From positions 30,025-94,024 of the forward strand of contig NZ_KI669405.1 in NCBI RefSeq assembly GCF_000507765.1: 64,000 bases of DNA. The letters are read 5' to 3'. The position numbers and the translations under genes are program-made. Source of the stretch: Streptococcus parasanguinis CC87K. GTDB taxonomy: Bacteria; Bacillota; Bacilli; Lactobacillales; Streptococcaceae. A model generated the notes under the pieces. It made no database searches. It worked only from the letters and a program-made list of their open reading frames with translations, and was not told the DNA's origin. Every line of letters begins with the position of its first letter. Position 1 is the stretch's first letter. Below are positions 1 to 8,798 of this stretch, piece by piece.

Positions 1-1
1 C

Positions 2-415
2 GTAGATGCGATTGGGACTATCGTTGGTCGTGGTGGATCGAATATTAAAAAGATTACCAGCAAGTTCCACCCAGCTCGATACGATCAAAAATTAGACCGT
101 ATGGTTCCGACAGAAGAAAACATCGATGTCATTGAATGGGTTCCAGATCCAGCTGAATTCATCTACAATGCGATCGCTCCTGCAGAAGTGGACCAAGTTA
201 TTTTTGATGATGAAGATAGCAAACATGCTCTCGTTGTGGTTCCAGATAATAAACTATCTCTTGCCATCGGTCGTCGTGGTCAAAACGTTCGTTTGGCAGC
301 TCATTTGACTGGTTACCGCATCGATATCAAATCTGCTAGTGAGTTCGAAGAAATGGAAGCAGCTCAAGAAACTTTTGAAGACCAAGTAGAAAGTGGCGAA
401 GAGCAAGTCGATTAA
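2..415 (+). CDS. nusA: Transcription termination/antitermination factor NusA (3' part only)
   Basis: The window opens inside this gene; 137 C-terminal residues remain, read in the frame that starts at base 2. NusA binds RNA polymerase and nascent RNA and tunes pausing, termination and rRNA antitermination. The visible part holds the two KH RNA-binding domains: an IVGRGGSNI loop near the start and a second loop AIGRRGQN about 80 residues later, followed by HLTGYRIDIKS and an acidic tail. A short insertion between KH1 and the ENIDVIEW strand is as expected for streptococcal NusA from memory. The ylxR start follows 14 bases after the stop, so the gene heads the usual nusA-ylxR-ylxQ-infB-rbfA operon. 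The 5' part is simply outside the window, not a truncation. Confidence 0.96.
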   Translation, partial: VDAIGTIVGRGGSNIKKITSKFHPARYDQKLDRMVPTEENIDVIEWVPDPAEFIYNAIAPAEVDQVIFDDEDSKHALVVVPDNKLSLAIGRRGQNVRLAAHLTGYRIDIKSASEFEEMEAAQETFEDQVESGEEQVD

Positions 416-429
416 GAGAGGGAGGGAAA

Positions 430-726
430 ATGGTAAAAACAAGAAAAATCCCTTTAAGAAAATCTGTCGTTTCAAATGAAATTATTGATAAGCGCGATTT
501 GCTCCGCATTGTCAAAAATAAAGAAGGACAAGTCTTTATCGATCCAACTGGCAAAGCCAATGGTCGAGGTGCTTACATCAAGCTAGACAATGAAGAAGCG
601 GCACTTGCTAAGAAAAAGAAAGTTTTTAATCGTAGCTTTAATATGGAAGTGGAAGAAGCTTTCTATGATGAATTGATCGCTTATGTAGATCATAAGGTGA
701 AGAGAAGAGAGTTAGGCCTTGAATAA
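430..726 (+). CDS. ylxR: YlxR/RnpM family RNA-binding protein
   Basis: 98 residues. The family signature GRGAY with following conserved basic residues sits near residue 37-41, and the N-terminus (TRKIPLRKSVVSNE) is the usual RKCxxxR-type start with the cysteine replaced. In Bacillus the homologue RnpM is reported to bind RNase P RNA and modulate its activity; the RNase P RNA gene lies elsewhere in this same window (about 37.3 kb). A GGGAGGG Shine-Dalgarno sequence lies just before the ATG. Its last codons overlap the TTG start of ylxQ by 8 bases, so translation is likely coupled. Role here is inferred from family and position in the nusA operon. Confidence 0.93.
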   Translation: MVKTRKIPLRKSVVSNEIIDKRDLLRIVKNKEGQVFIDPTGKANGRGAYIKLDNEEAALAKKKKVFNRSFNMEVEEAFYDELIAYVDHKVKRRELGLE

Positions 727-1018
727 GCAAAAGATAAGTAATTTGTTGGGCTTGGCGCAAAGAGCAGGAAAACTCATTTCTGGAGAAGAACTCGTGATCA
801 AAGCCATCCAGGAAGAAAAAGCACAATTAGTTTTTCTGGCAAATGATGCAGCTAGTAACCTGACAAAAAAGGTGACAGATAAGGGTCACTATTATGAGGT
901 TCAAGTATCTACCGTGTTTTCAACACTAGAATTAAGCACTGCAATTGGACGTGCCCGTAAGGTCGTCGCTGTTGTAGATGCTGGATTTTCAAAGAAAATG
1001 AGGTCTCTTATGGAATAG
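719..1018 (+). CDS. ylxQ: YlxQ, L7Ae-family ribosomal/K-turn binding protein
   Basis: 99 residues starting at TTG, overlapping the end of ylxR. The N-terminus ([16 protein letters not shown]) and the later [14 protein letters not shown] segment are typical of the L7Ae/L30e/S12e/Gadd45 fold that binds kink-turn RNA. Bacterial YlxQ is non-essential in Bacillus and its exact target is not settled. It lies between ylxR and infB in the conserved translation-initiation operon. The TTG is chosen because it is the only start that preserves the family N-terminus and there is an AGAGAAGAG purine run upstream inside ylxR. Confidence 0.92.
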   Translation: MNKQKISNLLGLAQRAGKLISGEELVIKAIQEEKAQLVFLANDAASNLTKKVTDKGHYYEVQVSTVFSTLELSTAIGRARKVVAVVDAGFSKKMRSLME

Positions 1019-1034
1019 AAGAGGAGGACAGCAA

Positions 1035-3749
1035 TTGTCTAAGAAAAGATTATACGAAATTGCCAAAGAATTGGGCAAGGAAAGTAAAGAAGTCGTCACT
1101 CGTGCGAAAGAATTAGGTTTTGACGTCAAGAGTCATGCATCTAGTGTCGATACTGATGTTGCTGAAAAGTTGATCAAGAGCTTTTCAGCGAAAAAAGAAA
1201 CAGTCGAAAAGAAAGTAGCAGAAGTGGCTGCCAAGACAACGGCTGTCGCAGAGAAAAAAGAAGCAGCGCCCGTCAAAAAAGAAGGAGCAACTGAGACAAA
1301 ATCAGTAACGCCAGCTGCTAAACCAAAGAGTCGTAACTTTAAAGCGGAACGAGAAGCGCGTGCAAAAGAGCAGGCTGAACGTAGGAAACAACAAGATAAT
1401 CGTCCAAAACGCGATCGCAAGGACAATCAGCGTCATGGTGACAACCGAAATCAACGACCACAAGAGCGAAATGAACAACGAAATCAAGGTTCTGAGCGTC
1501 GCAATAACCGACCAGATCAAAGACGTAGTGCACAACCCCAAGTGGCACCAAAAGTTGATTTCAAAGCGCGTGCAGCGGCACTGAAAGCTGAACAAAATGC
1601 TGAATACGCACGTGGAAGTGAAGATCGCTACAAACAACAAGCTGCAAAAGCAGAACAAGAACGTCAACAGCGCCGGAAACGGGTAGAAGCACCAGAAGTG
1701 AAAGCACCTGTACAGGAGCCAGCTCTTGAGAACCATACAAAACCAGCTGTTGCTGCTGCTCCAGCTCAAGTCGATACACGTCGGAAGAAACAAGCGCGAC
1801 CAGATAAGAAACGCGATGATTTTGATCGTGAAGAAGATGGTCCAAGAAAACAACAAAGGAATCGAAATAGTCAAAATCAAGTGAGAAATCAGAGAAATAG
1901 TAACTGGAATAACAATAAGAAAAATAAAAAAGGAAAGAACAACCGTAATGATGCTCCAAAACCAGTAACAGAGCGTAAATTCCATGAATTACCAAGTGAA
2001 TTTGAGTATACGGATGGAATGACGGTTGCCGAAATCGCAAAACGCATCAAGCGTGAACCGGCTGAAATCGTCAAGAAACTCTTTATGATGGGAGTCATGG
2101 CGACTCAAAATCAATCGCTGGATGGAGATACGATTGAACTCTTGATGGTGGATTATGGAATTGAAGCCAAGAAAAAGGTTGAAGTGGACAATGCCGATAT
2201 CGAACGCTTCTTCGTTGAAGATGGTTATTTGAATCCAGATGAGTTGGTAGAGCGTCCACCAGTTGTCACCATCATGGGACACGTTGACCACGGTAAAACT
2301 ACCCTTTTGGATACCCTTCGTAATTCACGTGTAGCAACAGGTGAAGCGGGAGGAATCACTCAGCACATCGGGGCTTATCAAATCGTGGAAAATGGCAAGA
2401 AGATTACCTTCTTGGATACACCTGGACACGCGGCCTTTACTTCTATGCGGGCGCGTGGTGCATCTGTTACGGATATTACCATCTTGGTTGTAGCAGCAGA
2501 TGACGGGGTGATGCCACAGACCATCGAAGCCATCAACCACTCAAAAGCTGCCAATGTTCCAATCATTGTGGCTATTAACAAGATCGATAAACCAGGCGCT
2601 AATCCAGAGCGTGTCATCGGTGAATTGGCAGAGCATGGAGTTATGTCAACTGCCTGGGGTGGCGATTCTGAGTTTGTAGAAATCTCAGCTAAGTTCAACC
2701 AAAATATCGATGAACTCTTGGAAACGGTCCTTCTTGTGGCTGAAATCCAAGAACTCAAAGCAGATCCAACTGTTCGTGCCATCGGTACTGTTATCGAAGC
2801 GCGCTTGGATAAAGGAAAAGGTGCGGTGGCAACCCTCCTTGTTCAACAAGGTACTTTGAATGTTCAAGACCCAATTGTTGTCGGAAATACCTTTGGACGT
2901 GTCCGTGCCATGACCAATGACCTTGGACGTCGTGTGAAGGTGGCAGGACCATCTACTCCGGTTTCTATCACTGGTTTGAACGAAGCGCCAATGGCGGGTG
3001 ACCACTTTGCGGTTTATGAAGATGAAAAATCAGCGCGTGCAGCGGGTGAAGAACGTGCCAAACGTGCTCTGATGAAACAACGACAAGCAACCAACCGCGT
3101 CAGCCTTGAAAATCTCTTTGATACCTTGAAGGCTGGGGAAGTGAAATCCGTTAATGTCATCATTAAAGCCGATGTACAAGGTTCGGTTGAAGCTCTTGCT
3201 GCTTCCCTTCAAAAGATTGAAGTAGAAGGTGTGAAAGTGACCATCGTTCACTCAGCAGTTGGTGCGATCAACGAATCAGACGTGACCCTTGCAGAAGCTT
3301 CAAATGCCTTCATCATCGGATTTAACGTCCGTCCTACTCCACAAGCACGTCAACAAGCTGAAGCTGACGAGGTGGAAATCCGTCTTCACTCAATCATCTA
3401 CAAAGTGATTGAAGAAATGGAAGATGCCATGAAGGGTATGTTGGATCCTGAGTTTGAAGAGAAAGTCATCGGGGAAGCAGTTATTCGTGAAACCTTTAAA
3501 GTCTCTAAAGTGGGTACCATCGGTGGATTTATGGTCCTCAGTGGTAAGGTTACACGTGATTCCAAAGTTCGTGTCATTCGTGACGGTGTCGTGATCTATG
3601 ACGGAGCTCTTGCAAGCTTGAAACACTTCAAAGATGATGTCAAAGAGATCACAAATGGTCGTGAAGGTGGATTGATGATTGAAGGTTACAATGATATCAA
3701 GACAGATGATACCATCGAAGCCTACATCATGGAAGAAATTAAAAAATAA
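1035..3749 (+). CDS. infB: Translation initiation factor IF-2
   Basis: 904 residues from a TTG start preceded by GAGGAGG. IF-2 is the GTPase that delivers fMet-tRNA to the 30S subunit and promotes subunit joining. Order of domains: an IF2N domain at residues 1-45, a long low-complexity linker rich in Lys, Glu, Arg, Gln and Asn (about 50-315), a second IF2N domain (about 325-385), and the GTPase domain with GHVDHGKTT (about 414-422), DTPGH (about 460), NKID (about 515) and SAK, then domains II, III and the fMet-tRNA-binding C domain ending GREGG...IKK. Length is normal for streptococci. A terminator-like hairpin follows the stop before rbfA. Confidence 0.98.
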   Translation: MSKKRLYEIAKELGKESKEVVTRAKELGFDVKSHASSVDTDVAEKLIKSFSAKKETVEKKVAEVAAKTTAVAEKKEAAPVKKEGATETKSVTPAAKPKSRNFKAEREARAKEQAERRKQQDNRPKRDRKDNQRHGDNRNQRPQERNEQRNQGSERRNNRPDQRRSAQPQVAPKVDFKARAAALKAEQNAEYARGSEDRYKQQAAKAEQERQQRRKRVEAPEVKAPVQEPALENHTKPAVAAAPAQVDTRRKKQARPDKKRDDFDREEDGPRKQQRNRNSQNQVRNQRNSNWNNNKKNKKGKNNRNDAPKPVTERKFHELPSEFEYTDGMTVAEIAKRIKREPAEIVKKLFMMGVMATQNQSLDGDTIELLMVDYGIEAKKKVEVDNADIERFFVEDGYLNPDELVERPPVVTIMGHVDHGKTTLLDTLRNSRVATGEAGGITQHIGAYQIVENGKKITFLDTPGHAAFTSMRARGASVTDITILVVAADDGVMPQTIEAINHSKAANVPIIVAINKIDKPGANPERVIGELAEHGVMSTAWGGDSEFVEISAKFNQNIDELLETVLLVAEIQELKADPTVRAIGTVIEARLDKGKGAVATLLVQQGTLNVQDPIVVGNTFGRVRAMTNDLGRRVKVAGPSTPVSITGLNEAPMAGDHFAVYEDEKSARAAGEERAKRALMKQRQATNRVSLENLFDTLKAGEVKSVNVIIKADVQGSVEALAASLQKIEVEGVKVTIVHSAVGAINESDVTLAEASNAFIIGFNVRPTPQARQQAEADEVEIRLHSIIYKVIEEMEDAMKGMLDPEFEEKVIGEAVIRETFKVSKVGTIGGFMVLSGKVTRDSKVRVIRDGVVIYDGALASLKHFKDDVKEITNGREGGLMIEGYNDIKTDDTIEAYIMEEIKK

Positions 3750-3757
3750 GCAAGCTG

Positions 3758-3797
3758 ACTAGGAAAAAAAGGGGGATCCTCTGATTTCCTAGTTTTT
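3758..3797 (+). terminator. Hairpin with T-run between infB and rbfA
   Basis: ACTAGGAAA (3758-3766) pairs with TTTCCTAGT (3785-3793), followed by TTTT. This is intrinsic-terminator-like but lies inside the operon, so it probably lowers rather than stops transcription into rbfA. No separate promoter for rbfA was recognised in the 73-base gap. Confidence 0.7.
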
Positions 3798-3822
3798 AAA
3801 CACAGAGCAGAAAGGAGTTCCT

Positions 3823-4173
3823 ATGGCAAGTCATTTTCGGACAGACCGAGTAGGGATGGAAATCAAGCGGGAAGTCAATGAGATTTTACAAAAGAAAGTC
3901 CGTGACCCGCGTGTTCAAGGCGTCACCATTACGGATGTTCAAATGCTAGGTGATTTGTCTATGGCCAAAGTGTATTATTCAATTATGAGTGATTTGGCTT
4001 CAGACAATCAAAAGGCTCAGACAGGCCTTGAAAAAGCAACAGGAACCATCAAGCGTGAATTAGGTCGGAATCTGAAATTGTACAAGATTCCAGATCTTAC
4101 TTTTGTGAAAGACGAATCCATCGAATACGGGAATAAGATCGATGAGATGTTGCGCAATTTGAACAAAGACTAG
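3823..4173 (+). CDS. rbfA: Ribosome-binding factor A
   Basis: 116 residues. RbfA is a KH-type protein that binds the immature 30S subunit near the 5' helix of 16S rRNA and is needed for late maturation and cold growth. The N-terminus [19 protein letters not shown] and the conserved [12 protein letters not shown] stretch identify it; the C-terminus ([19 protein letters not shown]) is standard. An AAAGGAG Shine-Dalgarno sequence precedes the ATG. It is the last gene of the nusA operon and is closed by a strong terminator directly after the stop codon. Confidence 0.97.
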   Translation: MASHFRTDRVGMEIKREVNEILQKKVRDPRVQGVTITDVQMLGDLSMAKVYYSIMSDLASDNQKAQTGLEKATGTIKRELGRNLKLYKIPDLTFVKDESIEYGNKIDEMLRNLNKD

Positions 4174-4208
4174 AGAGGTTGGGACCAATAGTGTCCAACC
4201 TCTTTTTT
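4174..4208 (+). terminator. Intrinsic terminator of the nusA-rbfA operon
   Basis: AGAGGTTGG (4174-4182) pairs with CCAACCTCT (4195-4203) and runs into a T-tract, starting on the base after the rbfA stop codon. Confidence 0.92.
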
Positions 4209-4283
4209 GACTCTTAAAATGAGGAAAATAAAACAGAAAGAAAAAAACGGTTTCAAAAAATAATAGAAATTTACAGAAATCTC

Positions 4284-4312
4284 TTGTGTGATTGGAAATT
4301 ATCCTTTACAAT
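4284..4312 (+). promoter_or_regulatory. Promoter for the Na/Pi cotransporter gene
   Basis: TTGTGT (4284-4289), a 17-base spacer, then TACAAT (4307-4312). It lies 44 bases before the preferred start codon. Confidence 0.65.
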
Positions 4313-4356
4313 AGGAGAGGAGTTTTATTTCTGATCTCATATTTGGAGGAATGATC

Positions 4357-5988
4357 ATGTCCATTAACTGGCAGGAAATTTTGTTTAACTTTTTGGGAGG
4401 GTTGGGTCTCTTTCTCTATAGTATTAAAACCATGGGAGAAGGACTGCAACAAGCTGCAGGGGACCGTCTTCGCTACTATATTGATAAATATACCAGCAAT
4501 CCCTTTCTTGGAGTCTTAGTAGGGATTGTTGTGACAGCCCTTATTCAGTCTAGTACTGGGGTAACGGTGATTACCGTTGGTCTGGTCAGTGCGGGTCTCT
4601 TGACCCTACGTCAAGCCATTGGGATCATCATGGGGGCTAATATCGGGACTACGGTCACCTCGTTCATTATTGGGTTTAAACTGGGAACTTATGCCCTTCC
4701 AATTATGTTTCTTGGAACGGTCTTACTTTTCTTTACAAAGAATCGAATGGCCAACAATATTGGTCGGATTCTCTTTGGGGTTGGAGGAATTTTCTACGCT
4801 TTAAACCTGATTAGTGCGGGAATGAGTCCTTTGAAAGAATTGCCAGAATTTAGTCAGTACATGATCACCCTTGGGAAAAATCCAATTCTGGGTGTTTTAG
4901 CAGGAGCCATCATCACCGTTTTGATTCAAGCTTCGTCAGCTACCATTGGGATTCTACAAGGTTTGTATTCAGGTGGTTTCCTAGATCTTCGCGGTTCTTT
5001 ACCTATTCTTTTTGGGGACAACATCGGAACAACCTTGACAGTTATTATTGCAGCGATGGGGGCCAATGTTTCTGCTAAGCGTGTTGCAGCAACTCACGTA
5101 CTCTTTAACTTGATCGGTACAATCCTTTGTTTGATCTTGTTAACACCTTTTACAGCCATGATTGAATACTTCCAAGGGCTCTTGCACTTGTCACCAGAAA
5201 TGACCATTGCTTTTTCTCACGGAGCTTTCAACGTGACCAACACTATCATTCAATTCCCATTCATTGGAGCTTTGGCATACTTTGTAACCAAACTGATTCC
5301 TGGTGAGGATGAGGTTGTCAAATATGAGCCACTCTACTTGGATGAAAACTTGATCACTCAAGCGCCTTCGATTGCTCTTGGAAATGCGAAAAAAGAGTTG
5401 CTTCATTTAGGTGGATATGCAGACAAAGCTTTTAATCTTTCTTATGATTATATTGTTCATCAAAATGAGAAAACAGCTGAAAAGGGTCATAAGACAGAAG
5501 AAGCCATCAATACCATTGATGATGATTTGACTCGCTACCTGATTCGTTTGTCAAGTGAAGCCTTGAGTCCGAGAGAAAGTGAAGTTCTCACCAATATCTT
5601 GGATTCTTCACGGGATTTGGAGCGGATTGGAGATCACGCGGAAGCCTTGATCAATCTGACCGATTATTTAATTCGTAAGAAAGTGGTCTTTTCAGAAGCG
5701 GCCTTGGCTGAATTGGAAGATATTTACAACCAAACCCATCAATTTGTAGAGGATGCCTTAAAAGCTGTTGAGAACAATGATGTGAGTCTTGCAAACCAAT
5801 TGGTAGCACGTCACGAGGCAATTGAAAAGTTGGAGAAAAGACTTCGGAAAACCCATATTCGTCGTTTGAACCAAGGTGAATGTACACCTCAAGCCGGAGT
5901 GAACTTTATTGATATTATTTCTCACTATACACGAGTTGCAGACCATGCCATGAATCTGGCTGAAAAAGTACAAATCGAGCAAATTTAA
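4357..5988 (+). CDS. Na+/phosphate cotransporter family protein with PhoU-like tail
   Basis: 543 residues from ATG 4357; an in-frame ATG at 4351 exists but abuts the GGAGG, whereas 4357 has a normal 7-base spacing. The N-terminal ~310 residues are a polytopic membrane domain with the duplicated Na/Pi-cotransporter repeat: QSSTGVTV near residue 63 and QASSATIG near residue 190, each followed by a GANIGTT or GDNIGTT motif. The C-terminal third is cytoplasmic and resembles PhoU helical bundles (DSSRDLERIGDHAEAL; YTRVADHAMNLAE). The family (NptA/YjbB) moves phosphate with sodium; YjbB of E. coli is reported as an exporter, so direction here is open. It is a monocistronic unit flanked by terminators. 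Confidence 0.9.
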   Translation: MSINWQEILFNFLGGLGLFLYSIKTMGEGLQQAAGDRLRYYIDKYTSNPFLGVLVGIVVTALIQSSTGVTVITVGLVSAGLLTLRQAIGIIMGANIGTTVTSFIIGFKLGTYALPIMFLGTVLLFFTKNRMANNIGRILFGVGGIFYALNLISAGMSPLKELPEFSQYMITLGKNPILGVLAGAIITVLIQASSATIGILQGLYSGGFLDLRGSLPILFGDNIGTTLTVIIAAMGANVSAKRVAATHVLFNLIGTILCLILLTPFTAMIEYFQGLLHLSPEMTIAFSHGAFNVTNTIIQFPFIGALAYFVTKLIPGEDEVVKYEPLYLDENLITQAPSIALGNAKKELLHLGGYADKAFNLSYDYIVHQNEKTAEKGHKTEEAINTIDDDLTRYLIRLSSEALSPRESEVLTNILDSSRDLERIGDHAEALINLTDYLIRKKVVFSEAALAELEDIYNQTHQFVEDALKAVENNDVSLANQLVARHEAIEKLEKRLRKTHIRRLNQGECTPQAGVNFIDIISHYTRVADHAMNLAEKVQIEQI

Positions 5989-5997
5989 GGAACGTCA

Positions 5998-6030
5998 AAC
6001 AGAGTAAGTAGGAAGCTTACTCTGTTTTTT
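5998..6030 (+). terminator. Intrinsic terminator after the Na/Pi cotransporter
   Basis: AACAGAGTAAG (5998-6008) pairs with CTTACTCTGTT (6016-6026), followed by a T-tract. Confidence 0.93.
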
Positions 6031-6063
6031 TGTTGGATTCTATTCAAAAATAGGTCTAGACCA

Positions 6064-6092
6064 TTTACAAATAGAAGTGAAAGCGTTATAAT
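6064..6092 (+). promoter_or_regulatory. nagA promoter with overlapping cre site
   Basis: TTTACA (6064-6069), 17-base spacer, TATAAT (6087-6092). The segment 6078-6091, TGAAAGCGTTATAA, matches the catabolite-responsive element consensus TGWAARCGYTWNCW at 13 of 14 positions and covers half of the -10 box, so CcpA bound here should block RNA polymerase. Repression of amino-sugar use by preferred sugars is established for the pathway in Firmicutes. Confidence 0.82.
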
Positions 6093-6142
6093 ATGTATGA
6101 ATATAAATGGAACACAGTTCCTACAATGGAAAGGACGATTTT

Positions 6143-7300
6143 ATGTCTACATATATTAAAGCAGATCAATTTTATTACCCACATGGGGTTCGCCGCGGAG
6201 GCTATTTGGAGCTTGTTGATGGCAAGTTTGGGAAACATGTGGAAAGCTTACCAGAAGGTGCGGATGTGCTGGATTATTCTGGTTACAGCATTGCGCCTGG
6301 CCTCGTAGATACCCATATTCACGGATTTGGTGGGGTAGATGTGATGGATAATAATATCGAAGGTACTCTCCATACCATGAGTGAAGGGCTCTTGAGTACA
6401 GGGGTTACGAGCTTTTTGCCTACGACCTTGACTTCCTCTTACGAACAACTTTTGGCAGTAACGGAAAATATCGGTGCACGATACAAAGAAGCAACAGGAG
6501 CTAAGATTCGCGGGATTTATTTTGAAGGACCTTATTTCACAGAAAAATACAAGGGAGCTCAAAACCCGTCTTATATGAAGGATCCAAGTATGGAAGAATT
6601 CCGTGCTTGGCAAAAAGCTGCCAATGGTCTGTTGAATAAGATTGCCCTTGCTCCCGAGCGTGAAGGGGTGGAAGAATTTGTTCGGACTATTACAGGAGAA
6701 GGGGTGACAGTCGCTTTGGGACACTCCAATGCTACTTTTGAAGAAGCTAAAAAAGCGGTTGATGCAGGTGCGAGTGTCTGGGTGCATGCCTACAATGGTA
6801 TGCGTGGTTTGACGCACCGTGAACTCGGTATGGTTGGTGCCATGTATGAGTTGCCTCATACCACAGCAGAGTTGATCTGTGATGGCCATCACGTTGATCC
6901 GCTAGCATGTGATATCCTGATGAAACAAAAAGGAAAAGAAAATGTTGCCTTGATTACTGACTGTATGACAGCTGGGGGATTAGAAGACGGGGATTATATG
7001 CTTGGGGAATTCCCAGTCGTGGTTGCTGAAGGGACTGCTCGCTTGAAATCAACTGGTAATCTAGCTGGCTCAATCTTGAAATTGAAAGATGGATTAAAAA
7101 ATGTTGTAGAGTGGGGAATTGCTAACCCTCACGAAGCAGTGATGATGGCCAGCCTCAATCCTGCAAAATCAGTCCATATTGATGATGTTTGTGGTCAAAT
7201 TCGAGAAGGTTATGATGCGGACTTCATTGTGCTTGATCAAAATTTGGATCTGGTGGCGACCTATCTCGATGGGGTCAAACGTTACCAAGCTATGAACTAG
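6143..7300 (+). CDS. nagA: N-acetylglucosamine-6-phosphate deacetylase
   Basis: 385 residues from ATG 6143, chosen over an in-frame ATG at 6107 because AAAGGA lies 7 bases before 6143 and the protein then begins like known NagA. It removes acetate from GlcNAc-6-P to give glucosamine-6-P, feeding amino sugars to glycolysis or wall synthesis. Amidohydrolase metal motifs are visible: DTHIHGFGG near residue 55-63, a Glu in YFEGPYF, GHSNAT, DGHHVD and the catalytic TDCMTAGG. The gene stands alone between terminators; its promoter carries a cre-like element, so glucose repression is likely. No nagB is next to it in this window. Confidence 0.96.
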   Translation: MSTYIKADQFYYPHGVRRGGYLELVDGKFGKHVESLPEGADVLDYSGYSIAPGLVDTHIHGFGGVDVMDNNIEGTLHTMSEGLLSTGVTSFLPTTLTSSYEQLLAVTENIGARYKEATGAKIRGIYFEGPYFTEKYKGAQNPSYMKDPSMEEFRAWQKAANGLLNKIALAPEREGVEEFVRTITGEGVTVALGHSNATFEEAKKAVDAGASVWVHAYNGMRGLTHRELGMVGAMYELPHTTAELICDGHHVDPLACDILMKQKGKENVALITDCMTAGGLEDGDYMLGEFPVVVAEGTARLKSTGNLAGSILKLKDGLKNVVEWGIANPHEAVMMASLNPAKSVHIDDVCGQIREGYDADFIVLDQNLDLVATYLDGVKRYQAMN

Positions 7301-7323
7301 ATTCAAGAATCGAAGATAGAACA

Positions 7324-7356
7324 AACCTCTCTAGGTCATACCTGGAGAGGTTTTTG
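7324..7356 (+). terminator. nagA terminator
   Basis: AACCTCTC-AGG pairs with CCT-GAGAGGTT across a short loop, with a run of Ts after it. Confidence 0.9.
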
Positions 7357-7419
7357 TGATGTATTCATAGGGGGATCAGTATGTAGGATCTTTTTTTGTT
7401 TATCCATGGTAGTGCAATT

Positions 7420-7448
7420 TTGTGAATGCTGTCTTTTCATGCTATAAT
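7420..7448 (+). promoter_or_regulatory. Promoter for the small membrane protein and aldo/keto reductase
   Basis: TTGTGA (7420-7425), 17-base spacer, TATAAT (7443-7448) with the extended -10 bases TGC in front. Confidence 0.8.
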
Positions 7449-7472
7449 GGGAATTGAAATGTGAGGTAGCTT

Positions 7473-7691
7473 ATGAAGGCAATTGATATACGTTTTTTAT
7501 TGATGGGAATTTTTTTCTTGCTCTATGGTATTGTAAGAAAAAATATTTTTATTGTGATCGTTGGTGGGGCATTCTTAGTTTATAGTTTTTATAGCAAGAA
7601 GATGGAGCCAACCAAGAAGAATATTTTTAAACCAGAGCTCAAGCTTCGAGGGCCTAAGAAACCGAAATTGAAGAAAGGAAAGAAAAAATGA
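7473..7691 (+). CDS. Small two-helix membrane protein with a basic tail, unknown function
   Basis: 72 residues. Residues about 5-20 and 25-42 form two hydrophobic segments separated by a short RKN turn; the last 28 residues are strongly basic (KKPKLKKGKKK at the end), which should sit in the cytoplasm. I do not recognise a named family. A GAGGT Shine-Dalgarno and a good promoter precede it. Its TGA overlaps the ATG of the following aldo/keto reductase in an ATGA arrangement, so the two are translationally coupled. This suggests a shared condition of expression but gives no function. Confidence 0.8.
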   Translation: MKAIDIRFLLMGIFFLLYGIVRKNIFIVIVGGAFLVYSFYSKKMEPTKKNIFKPELKLRGPKKPKLKKGKKK

Positions 7692-8530
7692 ATCATTATC
7701 GTTTAAATAATGGGGTGGAGATTCCTGTATTGGGATTTGGAACTTGGAAAGCAGCGGATGGAGAAGAAGCCTATCAAGCTGTGTTAGCTGCTTTAAAAGC
7801 AGGTTATCGCCATATCGATACAGCTGCGATTTATCAAAATGAAGAGAGTGTGGGTCGGGCGATCAAGGATAGTGGTCTTAAGCGCGAAGACTTGTTTATT
7901 ACTACCAAACTTTGGAATACGAATCATACTTATGAAGAGGCTCAAGCTGCTTTGGAAGCGTCTCTTGAAAAACTGGGCTTAGATTATGTCGATCTATATT
8001 TGATTCATTGGCCAAATCCAAAGCCCCTTCGAGAAAGTGATGCTTGGAAAAAACGAAATGCTGAGGTTTGGCGAGCCATGGAAGATATGCTAGCTGTTGG
8101 TAAGGTTCGGGCTATTGGCATTAGCAATTTTCTTCCTCATCATTTGGAAGCGCTCCTTGAAACAGCTCGGGTCATCCCAGCTGTGAACCAAATTCGTCTA
8201 GCACCTGGGGTTTACCAAAGCGAAGCCATCGCTGCAAGTCGCAAGCATGGTATCTTACTAGAGGCTTGGGGACCTTTTGGTCAAGGGGAGTTGTTCCAAA
8301 ATGAACAAGTAAAAGAAATGGCTAGTAAATATGGAAAGACCGTTGCTCAACTAGCTTTAGCTTGGAGTTTACAAGAAGGCTTCCTTCCTTTGCCAAAATC
8401 GGTTACGCCTGAGCGGATTGCGAGTAATTTAAATTGCTTTGATTTTGAATTGACGGCAGATGATGTGGAACTCCTGCGCCATCTTCCGGTTGAAGCAGGT
8501 GCACCAGATCCGGACACCAAAGATTTTTAA
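7688..8530 (+). CDS. Aldo/keto reductase (2,5-diketo-gluconate reductase type)
   Basis: 280 residues, NADPH-dependent (beta/alpha)8 reductase of small aldehydes and ketones. The catalytic tetrad is intact: D44 and Y49 in YRHIDTAAIY, K74 in TTKLW and H107 in LIHWP. The cofactor part shows GISNF and the PLPKSVTPERIASN motif. It belongs to the bacterial AKR5-like group; the physiological substrate cannot be read from sequence. Translation is coupled to the small membrane protein upstream, and a terminator follows. Confidence 0.93.
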   Translation: MNHYRLNNGVEIPVLGFGTWKAADGEEAYQAVLAALKAGYRHIDTAAIYQNEESVGRAIKDSGLKREDLFITTKLWNTNHTYEEAQAALEASLEKLGLDYVDLYLIHWPNPKPLRESDAWKKRNAEVWRAMEDMLAVGKVRAIGISNFLPHHLEALLETARVIPAVNQIRLAPGVYQSEAIAASRKHGILLEAWGPFGQGELFQNEQVKEMASKYGKTVAQLALAWSLQEGFLPLPKSVTPERIASNLNCFDFELTADDVELLRHLPVEAGAPDPDTKDF

Positions 8531-8553
8531 AAGAGAATTTCTATTCATTAATG

Positions 8554-8585
8554 AAAACCGAGGACAGTTTCGTTCTCGGTTTTTA
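8554..8585 (+). terminator. Terminator after the aldo/keto reductase
   Basis: AAAACCGAG (8554-8562) pairs with CTCGGTTTT (8575-8583) and ends in Ts. Confidence 0.85.
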
Positions 8586-8694
8586 AAAACCTTTCAAATA
8601 TGAAATAATTTTAAGGGGCTAACAAAAACAGATGTTCTATAATATTTTCCCGGCCAACTTCAAAAATTTCCGAACGAAAATAAGTTAATAATTA

Positions 8695-8730
8695 GTAATA
8701 TACGTAAATATTACAATTGTGTTACAATTC
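8695..8730. promoter_or_regulatory. Inverted and direct repeats upstream of the subtilase gene
   Basis: GTAATAT (8695-8701) and ATATTAC (8708-8714) form an inverted repeat; TTACAATT occurs at 8711-8718 and again at 8722-8729, 11 bases apart (one helical turn), a layout typical of tandem response-regulator sites. A TATAAT box lies downstream at 8763-8768 without a good -35, consistent with an activated promoter. The regulator is unknown. Confidence 0.45.
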
Positions 8731-8798
8731 ATTTTTGAATGAATCTTCAGATAATTTTGCGTTATAATAGTTACTATTAAAATAAAAGGGGAGTTTCT

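Noticed and set aside
1302..2040. Long minus-strand frames opposite infB
   Set aside because: They mirror the low-complexity Lys/Gln/Asn linker of IF-2, lack promoters and encode implausible hydrophobic runs; antisense shadows.
8620..8700. CodY box upstream of the subtilase (AAATTTCCGAACGAA)
   Set aside because: Only about 9 of 15 positions match, no better than expected in AT-rich DNA.
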